Below, in pieces: positions 7,521 through 18,370 of a stretch of DNA of 20,851 nucleotides. A program made the position numbers and the translations under genes. Origin of the DNA: Plakobranchus ocellatus. Taxonomy: Eukaryota > Mollusca > Gastropoda > Plakobranchidae. Below the pieces are notes generated by a model. It searched no databases. It was not told the DNA's origin and saw only the letters and a list, made by a program, of their open reading frames with translations. Location: positions 506,262 through 527,112 of the forward strand of contig BLXT01000592.1 of assembly GCA_019648995.1 (NCBI GenBank), read 5' to 3'. Each line of letters opens with the position of its first letter. Positions within the stretch are counted from its first letter, which is position 1.

Positions 7521-10500
7521 ATTAAAATTGATAACTCATTGAATTCAAGAAAAGCTTATAATAATAATGATGCAAAATGTCAAATTTTTGACTTGTGTGT
7601 TATTTGCACAGAGATCATATCAGTATGTCTCAAAACCATCTCTTTGAGTTAGAAGCCCTATTTTGAACATTTTGGAACATCCTGGAACTTTTTTTACAAG
7701 ATATGTATAAGTTCTGTATTAGTGAAAATTAAGTACAGCTTTGTCAGCTCTGACTCTTTATGTCGCACCTGACTCATTCGGACCAGTGTCAAAATATGTT
7801 TTTCAAGATTTTTTTTTTCTAGTATCTTAATAGAAAGTGTAAATTGGAATTTATATGTATTGGAATGGCTATGAAAAAGGCAACAAGTGAAAAACAAAAA
7901 TTTCAAAATAATGCTTTGTCTTTGTGTTACATGAAAGTGGTATCAGTGATATCCTCCAAAAGTCCTAAACCTCATAAATCACCTTGATTGCGAGTTCCCT
8001 TCTTTGATATTATACTACTTCAGAATGTTGGAAGTTTTCTTGATTGCTCAGGGGTTGAAATCTAAAATAACTAAAATTTAATATTCCTTCTGAATTTGCT
8101 TTTTTGTTTCTGATAATTTCTCTTAATTCTTCTAATTTACTACTGTAGTGTGCACCAAGTTCTTTCCATTTTTCTCAAACTCAAATGTGTTTGCAAAAAC
8201 TTATTGCTATATTGTCAGCCAAAGCTGAAAATCAGTGATTGTTTTTTTGTCTCCAACAGGCCTCTAGTTTTTCTCTCTCTTGCTTACGGTTAGAAAAAGA
8301 GTTGCACATTGCATTTTGAAAAGTTTACTGAAATGCCATTCAGCTCCATTCTTTGTGACTGTGGAAGTGGGATAGAGATGGGTTTAAAGGAAGATAGACG
8401 TGTCCAAGATTCTCTCAGAAAGCTTAAAAAAAAAAAAGGATACTAGAATAGAAATGCCTTTTTTTGATAACTAAACTCAGTAGGAATGGTCTCAAGACTT
8501 ATTTATTTTGTATATAATATCTGTAACAGACTGATGGGTTGCAATTCTTAACTTGCATCATACTTCTCTCCTCTTACCAAAAATATACATTTATGATACT
8601 TTTTTAACATCAGTTTTGAAACATTTATCTTATATTTTTAAATGATCTTGCAAAAATAAAAAAAACATTTAATGTTTTCTTGTAACACTTCTTTCTCTCC
8701 CATCCATGATACAATTATGTCATATAATTTTCTACTCCTTTCTCTTTTCTCATATAAATGATATATTTATACATATATCTACCTCAGTGGCCAAATGATA
8801 TATTTATATCTTTCCTGGGTGCTTGGAAAAAGCTGTTTACATATATCTCCTGCAACATTATTTCAGTGTCTTCACTATTTTTCTCTTTTTCCTTTTTTTC
8901 TTTTTGATTCTGTTCATTCTTTGGTACATTTTTTATCGCTTCAACTTTAGAAAATATGCTCAGGAAGGCTTTATAAACACTCTGACCCTTATTAATTTAT
9001 AAATAAAAGCATAGCTACTAGCATTTTTCCATGATTTGAAAAAAAATTATGATAATTAACATTTTCTAATGTACTCAAATTTAGATGATAAACCTCTAAA
9101 GGTGATCTTAAGTTTTGGAGCTCATTCATAGTGGAGATTTTTGTATGCTCACTGGATAAAAAAATATGGATTTTAAAATAATCCACAATTTTATCAGTAA
9201 GTATGTGTGCCCTTTTTTGCAATTTAGAATAAAGATTGTAAATTTACAGACCAAAACATTAATAAAAAATGTTGGGTCTGTTTTCTTTTCTCTGTCTAAA
9301 TTGATGATTATATCAGTGTGACCAACAATATGTTTTCTGTTTTTGATGAAAGATCAATTCAGTTGACAAATCATCATTCTATCAATTATGTATTTGCGAT
9401 TGAAGAATTCTGTGTGCTCTATAGAAGAAAGCCCCAAACATAAAGCTATCAAATATATATTATTATTATGGTAAAGGGCTGACTGTCTCTTATAAATTCA
9501 GAGACAATTTATTCAAAAAATTTTTTACTTACATGAAAGTACATTTTGAAGAGGAAAGCAGAAAAAAAAAGCAACATTTATTTTTCTACAATTATCTAAC
9601 CCCTTTGACAACATAATGAACCCAACTATTTGATTCACATACATGTGAATCTACATATTTTGAATCAGGAAAACTTCACTTCTCACTTGACTCAAAGATG
9701 ATCCATTTCACGTAATTTATCTCTCTTTGAGCTATGAAATTGTTTCGGCTGGCAGAAAGATCGAGTTATTTGGACTCATCTCTCTGGCTTCTGGCTAATA
9801 ATCTGAGCACTGACAATCCCTTGTCATGTATCACAAACGTGGGCTACTCTGAGTGATATGCAATGTGTGTTTGTGTATGTGTTCCCTCCGCTTGGTTGAT
9901 AGTATTAATATTATTGCTTTTACTCTGTGACCAAGCAGAGAAAAGAGAAAGAGAAAGGGGCTGAGAGCAATGAGCCTTGCTTGTATGTTGAATCATGTTC
10001 TCTCTTTAGAAGGGGTGATGCTGGTGGTGGTTTTGTGGATCTAATGGCAAGCAGTGACTGTAAATATCAACAGAAAATTATGAAGAGGGCTTGGAGGATG
10101 ATGGAGGATATATTATAAACAGAGGGTTTATTTGAACAAGCCATTAACTGAACATGGGAACTAGACAAGTGGAGTGGTTTGGCATTGATCGACAGTAATT
10201 GTTCTATCTCTATCGTTTACTCTTGAAGTATACCATGCCTCTTAAGTAGAAAAGTATTTTGAAAAACCACTTTCTCTCTTTTCACTTGCACATAATTTGG
10301 ATAATTTGAATTTGAAGTCATTTTTAACCCCAAGAACATCAAAATAACGGCTACAAGGTATTTACCAAGTTTTGTTTATAAAACAAAAAAATGTTTAAAA
10401 ACGTGCAAACTTTGGGCAAGACAAAAGATGTGCCAATGAAAAAAAGGGACTACCTTTATGGTCAAATTTGACTCAGCTTAGAGCTTTATTCCCATATATT

Positions 10501-11462
10501 TTCTTAATGCCTCGATAATTGATGCGTGTATCAAAATTTCAAGTTTACTCTTCCAAAAATTTAATAATTCAACATTTCTTTGCATAAGATTGGTACAAAC
10601 CATAATAATAAAGATCTTTATCTGGATGAAAACACAGGCTTTATTCTGCTTTACTGTGACAACATGATTTTGCCACCATATTTCTTTTCCTCATAACTGT
10701 TCCCACTGCTCTAAAGCCTAGACAATGGCTCAGTGTATATTGCTTACAATACAACTACAAGACCAAAACATGCTTGATAGTTTTCAATAGCTATGACAAT
10801 AGATAAATATATTTTGTTGGTTTTAATATGACGAAACAGCTAGCAAAAGTTTAGACAACTTAATAATTAAAAAAAAAAAAACAACCTTGTATATTACACA
10901 AAAGCAATAGAACTACAGACAGAACCAAAAAGAAGGATACAAAATTTTTCAGAGTAAAAAATACAACATTGTTTTCATTATTTTAAAACACATAGACATT
11001 ATTTTGTAAGTCTATACAAAGAAATACAAAACTATACTTCGGTTTTGACTATATGTTATCCCTCACCGTACTTTGCTATTATTGTACACATTATATACCG
11101 CAAGGTGGTTTTTATCCACACTTTTGTAGAGTGAAAAACTGATTACTGACTAAAGGACATGAACTTGATAGGCCTATCGATAAGGCTATTCCCCAGTCTT
11201 TTGCCCACAAAGATAGAGCTGAAAATAGTAAAAATGGGTTGCCTTTGATAGGCTTTTGTGGATCAAAGAGGCTTTTCATTGACTTTATATAATATCTTTG
11301 TACATTCTTCTTTACAGCAATCAGATTGGGTCCATTAAATCTTAAGATTTTTTTGTACGCTTTACTGATGTGTAGATGTAGGTCTAGTAGGATTTTCATA
11401 ATAAAAACAGCATTACTGTTTGTGTTGATATATAGTAAAAAACACAAAAAAGGACATTTAGT
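7521..11462 (+). other. Long AT-rich stretch without a recognisable gene
   Basis: Both strands were read. Only short frames with low-complexity or AT-driven composition occur. Notable items are a 16-bp direct repeat AAATGATATATTTATA at 8756-8771 and 8793-8808, pyrimidine-rich DNA around 8865-8930, and a hairpin palindrome at 9632-9651. A 63-codon plus frame (9927-10118) and a 111-codon minus frame (11112-11447) have no recognisable motif. No tRNA-like fold or conserved RNA was spotted. It could be intergenic or part of a long minus-strand intron. Confidence 0.5.
9632..9651. repeat. Perfect 9-bp inverted repeat with 2-base spacer
   Basis: GATTCACAT and ATGTGAATC flank AC, giving a perfect short palindrome. 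It could be a transcription-factor site for a dimer or a chance hairpin. Nothing nearby indicates a function. Confidence 0.5.
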
Positions 11463-11715
11463 ATGATAATAAGGATGATTACAGAGGTGATAATGAAAAT
11501 AATAATGAAGGTCATCATGGTGATGAGGATGAAGATGAAAAGGTGGTGTTAATGATGACTTACATGATGATTTAAATGACTGTGAAGATAATGATGATGA
11601 TCATGCCGATGAAGATGATAATGGGGCAATGATGATGATGATGATGACGGCAGTAATGATGTGATGGATTTAGTAATGATCTGATTGAAGTGGAAAAATA
11701 ATTGATGATAAAGAG
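11463..11715. repeat. Degenerate GAT-rich microsatellite tract (~250 bp)
   Basis: On the plus strand the tract is dominated by GATGAT, GATAAT and GATGAA triplets, with one perfect stretch of six GAT-type triplets near 11632-11648. It is strongly purine-plus-T biased with few C. Interruptions show it is old. GAT/TGA triplet repeats also form the tails of the two RTE-like LINEs here, so a LINE tail may have seeded it, but no LINE coding sequence is attached. Confidence 0.75.
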
Positions 11716-12187
11716 ATAGCTTTATCTTTAACTTACTGTCAAATGCGCTTTTTGCAAGTGATCAGTGAATGGTCTTTTCCATTTCATATTTATTAGCTTT
11801 CAATAACTGTAGGCCTACAGTGAAAATGAATAAGAATCCCAACAAATGAAAAAAGTGACACTGCTTAACGACCATTAATGAAGTGAACATGCAAATTATC
11901 TCTAGATAAAACCTAAACAAGACTTGCCTTGCAAGCAAGCCTGCAGGAGTCTTTGAATTTGTTTGTAGGCTTGAAGAATAGGCCTAGTTTTTTATCTAGG
12001 TATACCACAGAGATAAAATGGGTTGCTAGACTGTTATTATTGCATTGAGCTATTTTTGGCTCACTATGTACAAGGAGCAATATAACTTTTCAAATCAATC
12101 TTTCTGAATCTCCAAAACAGCTGATTTCTATGTAAAAAGGGCCATTGAATCATTCTGAGAGCCTTAGCTTGCCTGAAAAAATCACAA
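11716..12187. other. AT-rich stretch without a supported gene
   Basis: Nothing protein-like with good support. Several TAGGCCTA-type words occur (11811, 11975 and elsewhere). On the minus strand the acceptor-like TTTTTTCAG before 12173 opens a 36-codon frame ending at 12064. It could be a last exon of the minus gene, but its phase (preceding exon must end with two bases) does not match any supported exon. Confidence 0.4.
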
Positions 12188-12252
12188 CATACATACCACA
12201 CACACCATACCACCACCACCATTACCACAACCACTACCACCACCACCAACAA
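12188..12252. repeat. CCA/CCACCA-rich microsatellite
   Basis: About 65 bases of imperfect ACC/CCA triplets, with some CA, ending in CACCACCAAC. On the minus strand it reads as a GGT/GTG tract that produces a spurious poly-Val frame. Confidence 0.75.
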
Positions 12253-12756
12253 ACCTGATGACCTCATTTTAAATAAACCAAAAGGTGAAAATTTATATTC
12301 TATCATTTGTTAATTGCATCAATTGGATAGCTGTATTTCTTAGATCAGGCACAATACAAAAATATCTGTATTTAAACGGCAATGGAAAAAAAAACTTTGA
12401 TTTATCACAAAATCTTTCTCATTGTTTTCTACAATTTAAAGTGCCCTTAGTTTCTTATCAATTTATGCACAATTCATAAATGTTTCATTTATTTAATTAC
12501 ACGAATTTAACCTATTAAAAATACATGATTGAATTTTCATGTTTTGAATTATGTATGATTGATCAATTCTAGCCATGTCATGTTTAACAAACTAAACATG
12601 AAGAATAAGATGTTTCATATTTTAAAAATCTCACTCTATTGCTTTTAAAATATAACTTATATAACCTCACAGTTTGAAAAAAAAATGCAATTAAACAACA
12701 ATCTCGTAAAGTCATCTCCGCTATCGCTAAGACTTATTCAACAGTTAATGCTTAAC

Positions 12757-12813
12757 CTGTTCTAAGAACTTTTTGCATTTGATAAAGAACAAAAGCAACT
12801 TTGTCTGACTTGA
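12757..12813 (-). CDS. Tentative exon of the split minus-strand gene
   Basis: Bounded on the minus strand by TTTTCTTAG and by the donor GTTAAG. The 57 bases are open in two frames. The more protein-like one (KSDKVAFVLYQMQKVLRT) starts with two bases of a split codon. That would fit the exon at 13293-13347 only if the latter uses its alternative donor (GTAAGG, exon ending at 13298). Support is only signals and phase, and short open stretches occur by chance. Confidence 0.2.
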
Positions 12814-13292
12814 CTAAGAAAATTTTTATTATGTGTGAGTCACCAAAATAGATTCAAATCTTTCTTTATTTTTCTTGTTTTCATACTATGTGATCTTTAT
12901 TCAAGTCAGTCTTCTATACCATTTTCTTGAATTTACGATCATTATCAACATTTCCTCTCTTTCTGTTCCCCATCTCTCATCTCTTTCTCTTGCTCTCTTC
13001 CTGTCTCTCAGCTTACATATCCCTCTCAATCTTTCTTACTGATTCCCAACTCACAATAACCCTTGCTTACATGCATTGCTCCTATTACAACAAAACTTAG
13101 GGGCAGGTCAGACAGTTCTCTCTGATCACACCTTCATTTAAAACAAACTTTAATAATATCAAAAGCATGCACAGTCATACAATTTCGCTGGTATAACTTG
13201 AGCCAAATTTGAATTTGATGTGCCAGTTTATTGTAAACCAGAGAAACTGACAAGTTTGACCTTTAAAAAGTCACTCTGTTGATAAGTTTCAC
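12814..13292. other. Non-coding stretch with pyrimidine-rich tract
   Basis: Contains a CT-rich region at about 12950-13045 on the plus strand and AT-rich DNA. No supported exon. If the minus-strand gene continues to lower coordinates this is intron. Confidence 0.45.
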
Positions 13293-13347
13293 CTTACTCT
13301 CAATAATGTCCTTCAGCCACATTTCTCTAAACCGAGATAGACCAGGT
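13293..13347 (-). CDS. Exon of split minus-strand gene (PGLSRFREMWLKDIIESK)
   Basis: The acceptor is TTTTTTTTCCCAG. The first base completes a Lys codon begun by the exon at 14087-14139, after which 18 codons are open. The end is either AAG before GTGAAA (exon to 13293) or, with a better intron side, A before GTAAGG (exon to 13298). The peptide is a charged, helix-like segment with Trp and two Arg. It is the last exon of the chain that can be joined with confidence; the gene must continue, because there is no stop codon. Function not recognised. Confidence 0.7.
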
Positions 13348-14086
13348 CTGGGAAAAAAAAATGAATATATTAAATGTTTCTCTTTGTCTATATATACGAA
13401 AAGTCTCTCTTCTAATTTTTACCTCAATGAAGTATTTACAAGGTAAACTCTTTAAAAGTTGTCTTACATTGCTGTAATACACCATAATGTCTTTCTAACT
13501 ACTAGTACTTATCAGAGTACAATATGCTTAACTTACTTGTTACTGTTTCTCTATCAATCTATCTTTTCTCTTACGCTTCGAATGAATAATTTTTTATCTG
13601 GAGACCAGCCTGACCAAGTAAGAGACTGTGTAAAAAGTGTATTTAAAGACACACTGAAATCTATTTTTTTTTCTTTGCATAATTTTCTGAAAAGAATTAA
13701 TGGATTTGATCTTCACAAAAACAAGTTCTAATGAGTCAGATATAGATTACATTTATGGGAAGAAGCATTTGAAAAGTGTTTTTAAAATCTCAAATCATTA
13801 TATTTTTTGTAAAATATAGAAATTTCTGCATCCAGTTTTTGAACTATTGCAAAGTGGACAGAATTTGTTTTGTAAAAACACTTGCTTCTCATTTAGACTG
13901 GTCTCTAGAAATTATTTGCATATAGTTCACACAACCCAAAACAATCTCAATGCTCATTAAACGTACAGAGTATATAGACATAAAATAAAATTAAGGATGT
14001 TTAGTGGCAATGTGCATTCATTCATGCTTCCTTAAGACAAGGACTATATGTTTTTCCCTTTTCCATCAGTTTGTAATTACTCTTAC
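13348..14086 (-). other. Intron of split minus-strand gene
   Basis: The 739-bp interval between two phase-compatible exons starts GTAAGAGTAATTA and ends in a T-rich tract plus CCCAG on the minus strand. A 90-codon plus-strand frame inside it (13459-13731) is AT-driven and carries no motif. Confidence 0.6.
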
Positions 14087-14139
14087 TTGTGAATGAGCCG
14101 ATTTGTCTCAAAAATATAAAAAACTTCCACTGGGTTGCT
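14087..14139 (-). CDS. Exon of split minus-strand gene (SNPVEVFYIFETNRLIH)
   Basis: Very good signals: acceptor TTTTTGTTTCAG and donor AA before GTAAGA. It begins in phase 0, exactly as the preceding exon (14791-14970) ends, and ends with AA, which pairs with the first base of the next exon to make Lys. Other frames hit stops. The peptide looks like a beta strand (VEVFYIF) followed by a turn, suggesting part of a globular domain. At 53 bp it is too short to be noticed as an open frame, which is why exon joining matters here. Confidence 0.75.
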
Positions 14140-14790
14140 CTGAAACAAAAATGATAATATACATTAGAAAAAGCTTATACATCAGCTTTGAAACTAACCA
14201 GAGAGAATGAGAAACCAATGGATCAATTGTCAATAGCCTTTTATTTTTTTTCCCAACCACATGGTCATTAAAATGCATTATTTATTTTACACCTTTAATT
14301 CTTTTAGGTTTCCTGTTCAGAGACACAAAAACCTGTGACCTTGATTCGAATCACCGTTTAAACTTAGTGAGATTCCTAGAACGTAAGAAAGCTAAACAAA
14401 TATAGCACATTCCAAATATGGTCTTTATTGGCTCCAGCTTTTTATATTTTTTTTTATTTTACAGGTATACAAAATAACACTTTTGAATAAATATACAAAG
14501 ACGATTTTGATAATGTACCCTTTACCGTAAAGTATACAATGGAACTTGTCAATTGAGATAATACTGATTTTTCTTTTTTCATATAGCTATCTGAATCAGT
14601 GAATGCAAAAAACCACTGAAACTAAAATGATAACTGAAATCATGTTAATCTCACTAAATAAAAAAAAAATGAATGAAGAAAAGGTAAAAAATCTGTATTT
14701 CCAAAGGAAACAGAAATAAATACAAAAAAGATGAATATCTTAAGAATGATAAGCAAAAACAAAAATCATTCAGTCAAAGGAAAAACCTAC
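14140..14790 (-). other. Intron of split minus-strand gene
   Basis: The 651-bp interval from donor GTAGGT to acceptor TTTGTTTCAG on the minus strand. AT-rich, no exon or element recognised. Confidence 0.6.
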
Positions 14791-14970
14791 CCTTGGACGA
14801 ATTTTTGAGACCACATATGTGAAGTAGACAGATGCTGTTGCTCGAGGAATTGGCTTACGCCTTGTTGGAATGCTCCATCGCACTCGGTACATGTAACGTT
14901 TGTCAAATTCATGTTCTTCCTCGCTAAGAAAGTCCACACAATACAGCCAGGAATTTTCAAATTGCCAGGT
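14791..14970 (-). CDS. Exon of split minus-strand gene (60 codons, aromatic/basic domain segment)
   Basis: Acceptor AACTTTCAG and donor AGG before GTAGGT enclose exactly 60 codons, phase 0 at both ends. The peptide begins TWQFENSWLYCVDFLSEEEH, is rich in Trp, Tyr and Phe, then becomes basic with proline (RVRWSIPTRRKPIPRAT), then returns to a strand-like VYFTYVVSKIRPR. Such alternation suggests a folded domain with exposed basic loop. GC content and codon usage stand out from the flanks. I cannot name the family; a cytoplasmic or ciliary protein is conceivable but unsupported. No signal peptide or membrane helix is seen in this exon. Confidence 0.8.
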
Positions 14971-15452
14971 CTGAAAGTTTGAAAAGGTGATTGCTTTTAA
15001 CTTTAAACTTGAAATAAAATTCTAAAAGTGTTTTCAAACTATTGAACAATATCTAAATCTTTGATTGCAAGATTAATAAAAGCTTTGATGAATCTCACTG
15101 ATCTGGTAAGAAGTCTAGCAAGATTTAAAAAAAAATTATGTTCAATATTTCTATAGATTGGCATATCATCAAAGAGAATGTGGATAAAATTCACAACAAA
15201 ACCTTCAAAATCATATATCATATTCCTCTGGTTCATGCTTCTGTTTGATGCCCCTTTCATTATTTGTTTCTCTTTGCCAGGCCAAATGACATAAAAATGT
15301 AGGATTAAGTTAAAAAAAAAAGATAGCAAATATTAAAGAAGTAATGAGTGAAAGAAGGACTAATCATAAGTAAAGAGATCTAAAAGCAGAGAAGTTTTTA
15401 ATATAACGTTGTTGTCAGCAGAAATTTCCTACTTAACTTTTTCACTGGCAGC

Positions 15453-17090
15453 TCATCATCATCATCAATCTCATACATTTTCATCCAATGGAGCGCCTCA
15501 GGGTGATGGAAAGAAATTTCCTCTATTCCCCATGGATCTCTGCTCTCCTCAGTGTCTCTCTCACTACCATGCCTTCCACTGACTAATGTTATCCTCCCAT
15601 GTCTGCCTCTTCTTTGTCAACCCTATACAGTGTCTTGCAGAGTCGTTTTGGCAAGGTCGGAGGAAGGGGTAATGTGGCCCTACCAATGTAATTTTCGATG
15701 TTAGGAGGTCGATGTACAGCCTGATCGCACTTCAGATGCGTTTTTTGGCCTCTTCATATGTGATGTGGTCCTTGTATGAGATATTGAGTAGTTTTTGGAG
15801 GCAGCTAGTTTCAACAGCTTTTATTCTCTCCCCAGTATCTACCGTCAGGTTCCAGGGTTCACGAGCGTAAAGAAAGATTGACATTTCCCGAGATTGCATA
15901 AGTTTGACTTTGAGCTTTGAGCAGATATTTTTGAGTTTGGTCAATGCAGCTGTGGGCTGGGCTTATCCTGGAGAGGATATCTAGCTTTGATTCTTCATCT
16001 GAAAGAATGGATCCCAAATATGTGAAATTTTTTACATTCTCAAGTTTGTGGTCTTTGACTTGATGTTGGTTATAAATTTGCTATTGGTCATGCTTTTTTT
16101 CTTTTTTCAGAATTTATTTCCATGCCATACTCTGATGAGACCTTATCTAGATGATTTATCTTGTTAGCAAGTTCTTATTCATTTCCAGCAATGCCGTCCA
16201 TGTCATCAACAAATCGAAGGTTTGTGATGGGTTTTCCTATCTTCACGTTATTCAAGGGTATCAGTCATGATTTTCTCCAGAAAGATGATGAAAAGAATGG
16301 GTGAGAGCAGACAACTATACACACTCCTACTGTTATTAGGAACCAGTCTGCAATGTTGTTGTTACAAAAGACTGCACTGGTGGCTTTGTCATAGAGACTC
16401 TTTATGGTCTTTATTGTTTGCATTGATGTTGTAAAGGTTCATAATTGTCCACAGAGCTGAGTACCAGACTTTATCAAAGACCTTTTTGAAGACATGTAAA
16501 GTTCCTGTTGGTGTTGGAGATATTTCTCCTTAATTAATCTCATGTGAAAGATCTGTTCTGTGGTTCTGCAGCCTAGTCCAAATAAAGCCTGCTTGCTCTT
16601 CAGTGATAATTTGCTCTGCTTGTGGTTTGAGCTATTGAGGATTATTTTAAGTTTACTTTTCTAAAATAATACTCTAAACAGTGTATTAAAGGGCTGAGCA
16701 CTGTCTGACCATTGAAAGCATTGAGGAACCTTCAGTACCCTTGCATCTCCTGAGGCTTTATGAGAGTATAAATCTGAACAATATTCTGTCCATCTCACCA
16801 TAATGTCGTGTTCCCCTGTGAGGCATTTTTCTTCTTTTTGTGGATAGTTGTTGTTTGGGCCTGTTTTGTATCTGTTAGATCTTGTGCAGCTTGATAGGCC
16901 TTTTTACTGTTCTTGTTTTGGAGGCTGCTTCAATCTCTTCACAATTGCTGTCTACCTATGTTTCCATGGCCTTTTCATGCCTCTAGGCTTACCTCTTTGT
17001 AAGCACCTTTTTGGCATCTTCTGTTTCATGTTTCTTCTTTTTAAGTTTTGTTCATTTGTCACAGAGGTTTAGAACATCGTCCGCGACTCA
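15453..17090 (-). mobile_element. Decayed 5'-truncated RTE-like LINE, minus strand
   Basis: Read on the minus strand, the order of family motifs is: VADDVLNLCDK (near 17085), KKHETEDAKKV, NCEEIEAASK, then WTEY-like remnants, AEQIITEEQAGF, TTEQIFHMRLI, LYDKATSAVF, ADWFLITVGV, the catalytic box as FVDD at 16202-16213 (family FADD), LANKINHLDKVSSEYGMEIN, SIFLYAREPWNLT, LLNISYKDHITYEEAKKRI and TKKRQTWEDNI. These lie in several frames with stops, so the copy is old. The end is a TGATGATGATGATGA tail (15453-15467). A possible 8-bp duplication, TGGCAGCT against TTGCAGCT, flanks it (15446 and 17095), but it is imperfect. The endonuclease is missing. Confidence 0.85.
15732..15944 (-). pseudogene. C-terminal fragment of the minus-strand LINE reverse transcriptase
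   Basis: The longest surviving open piece (70 codons) of this LINE. It holds MSIFLYAREPWNLT (family SIFLYACESWTLT), ERIKAVETSCLQKLL, and NISYKDHITYEEAKKRI (family ISYKDHVTNEEV). This is the conserved region after the RT thumb in these elements. It is not a host gene. Confidence 0.85.
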
Positions 17091-17324
17091 AGAATTGCAG
17101 CTGCATTTACGCATTAATTCTACTTGTTTACAAACAGCTTATCTCATCAATGAACATTGTGCTTTTTCTTTTTTTTTAATATTTGAAAACCAATACATTC
17201 TCAATTAAATATTTCAAAGATGCCCAGATCGTAAAACCTCATGACAAAAGTAATTCTTTTTTACTTTTTGATCACTTAAATTTAGAAATCTGTTGATTTA
17301 ATATTTTAGTTCACTATGTTTTAC
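17091..17324 (-). other. Intron segment between LINE and exon
   Basis: AT-rich sequence between the 5' end of the LINE and the donor GTAAAAC at 17318-17324. Nothing recognisable. Confidence 0.5.
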
Positions 17325-17571
17325 CTTGATGAATTCGTGGATCTTTTGTTCTCCCTTCTCTACAGTGAATTCATCAATAGTCAACCACTCAATATTTTCC
17401 ACAGCATAGGTGTCCTCCTTATGAATGGTATGCTCCCTGGACATACGCAGTTGTTTGAGAGATTCAAAAGACTTTTCACGGTCAGACATACTAGTTTCCA
17501 GCCTACGAAAAGCCAGATCAATGAATCCATTGATCATTTGTTTGGCTTCATCCATGTACATGTCCTCCATT
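17325..17571 (-). CDS. Exon of split minus-strand gene (82 codons, charged helical segment)
   Basis: The acceptor is strong (CCCCTCATTTTTCCTGACAG). The first base belongs to a codon split with the previous exon, followed by 82 open codons to IHEFIK and donor GTAAAAC. The peptide starts MEDMYMDEAKQMINGFIDLA and continues with FRRLETSMSDREKSFESLKQ, a highly charged, alpha-helical and possibly coiled-coil stretch. It ends with NIEWLTIDEFTVEKGEQKIH. The internal ATG is not taken as the start, because an acceptor precedes it and another exon lies further upstream. It joins the exon at 14791-14970 exactly in phase 0. Confidence 0.8.
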
Positions 17572-17867
17572 CTGTCAGGAAAAATGAGGGGAAAAAAAGT
17601 TATAAGTTATCAGTTTATAATAATCTTGTCCATTCTATCTATCTATTATCTGTGCACTTGCATTTAAAATACAAAACAATATTACACTTTTGTCCTAGGA
17701 AATTTCTAACAGATTAGATGCAGAGCTGTTACAAAAGTGATTATCCACTTCTTGCTGAGCAGTAAAAAGTGTGCACCACAGGAGTGTTAATAAAAAAAAA
17801 AAAGAATCATACATAAATACGACTGCCTGCATCCCTTAAGAGTTGAGATCTCAAGTGATGTCAATCT

Positions 17868-18070
17868 TTTGCTGTTTACTCCTGGATTTGCCATGGGTGA
17901 CTGGTTTGCCCAGGATAACAGCCTATTGCTGTTTAGTGAAGGATTTGCCACTAGTTCTAGTGCCCAGGATGGTGGCTTGAATCAATTGTTGTCAGTAAGG
18001 GGGAATTTGCCACTAATGACTAGTTTGTCCAGGAAAATGACTTCAACCAATTGCTGTTTATCCTGGGGAC
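17868..18070. repeat. Diverged ~60-bp tandem repeat, a little over three copies
   Basis: Copies begin near 17868, 17926, 17986 and 18050 (the last partial). Each carries TTGCTGTTTA, then GGATTTGCCA, then GACTGGTTTGCCCAGGA-like sequence, then a short variable end. The 71-codon plus-strand frame across it (17869-18084) is a by-product of the repeat. Confidence 0.7.
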
Positions 18071-18297
18071 TGCGTACAAAATAATTAAATCATTTGTAAC
18101 TTTTTTCTGAACAATAAATATTTTGCAAAATTTTCTAGCCTTTTCAAAAGTCTGAGCCGTCTCTTGTTACAAGAAATGAAGGAAAGATTTCTTAATCACA
18201 TCTGCCTGGCAACAAAAAAAATTAAAAAATCTGAGATGTATGACTATTTGAAAAAAAACAAAAACATATTTAAAAAAAAATTTAAGTGATATATAAT

Positions 18298-18300
<3 letters not shown>

Positions 18301-18369
<69 letters not shown>
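18301..18369. repeat. (AT)n microsatellite, 34.5 perfect units
   Basis: Sixty-nine bases of uninterrupted AT dinucleotide, with T-poor, A-rich DNA before it. Perfect arrays of this length are usually length-variable between individuals and prone to assembly error. Confidence 0.97.

Positions 18370-18370
<1 letters not shown>

Larger units (their letters stand above)
14971..17324 (-). other. Large intron of split minus-strand gene, carrying a LINE
   Basis: 2.35 kb between two phase-0 junctions. It contains the decayed RTE-like LINE at 15453-17090 in the same orientation as the gene. Between 15039 and 15329 the minus strand has a 96-codon frame (YDFEGFVVNF region) that I could not assign. Confidence 0.65.

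Noticed and set aside
9927-10118. 63-codon plus-strand frame
   Set aside because: No motif, no promoter or splice context, low complexity at the start (Lys/Glu from a GA-rich stretch).
11112-11447. 111-codon minus-strand frame as a possible gene or exon
   Set aside because: Rich in Ile, Leu, Lys and Ser as expected from AT-rich DNA; no motif, no consistent splice phase with neighbouring exons.
11463-11715. GAT-rich tract as a CRISPR-like or regulatory array
   Set aside because: No constant repeat with variable spacers; it is a simple triplet microsatellite.
12064-12173. Possible last exon of the minus-strand gene after TTTTTTCAG
   Set aside because: The required phase does not match any supported exon end and the frame is short enough to be chance.
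15039-15329. Minus-strand frame with YDFEGFVVNF and HNFF, briefly taken for a piggyBac transposase fragment
   Set aside because: Only scattered residues resemble the family; the DDD catalytic context and flanking blocks are absent. A translated search would decide.
16848-17208. Plus-strand Cys/Phe-rich frames that look like a small membrane protein
   Set aside because: They are antisense to the linker region of the minus-strand LINE, whose VADDVLNLCDK and NCEEIEAASK motifs read the other way.
17316-17717. 133-codon plus-strand frame
   Set aside because: It overlaps the exon at 17325-17571 on the minus strand, which has matching splice phases and better composition.
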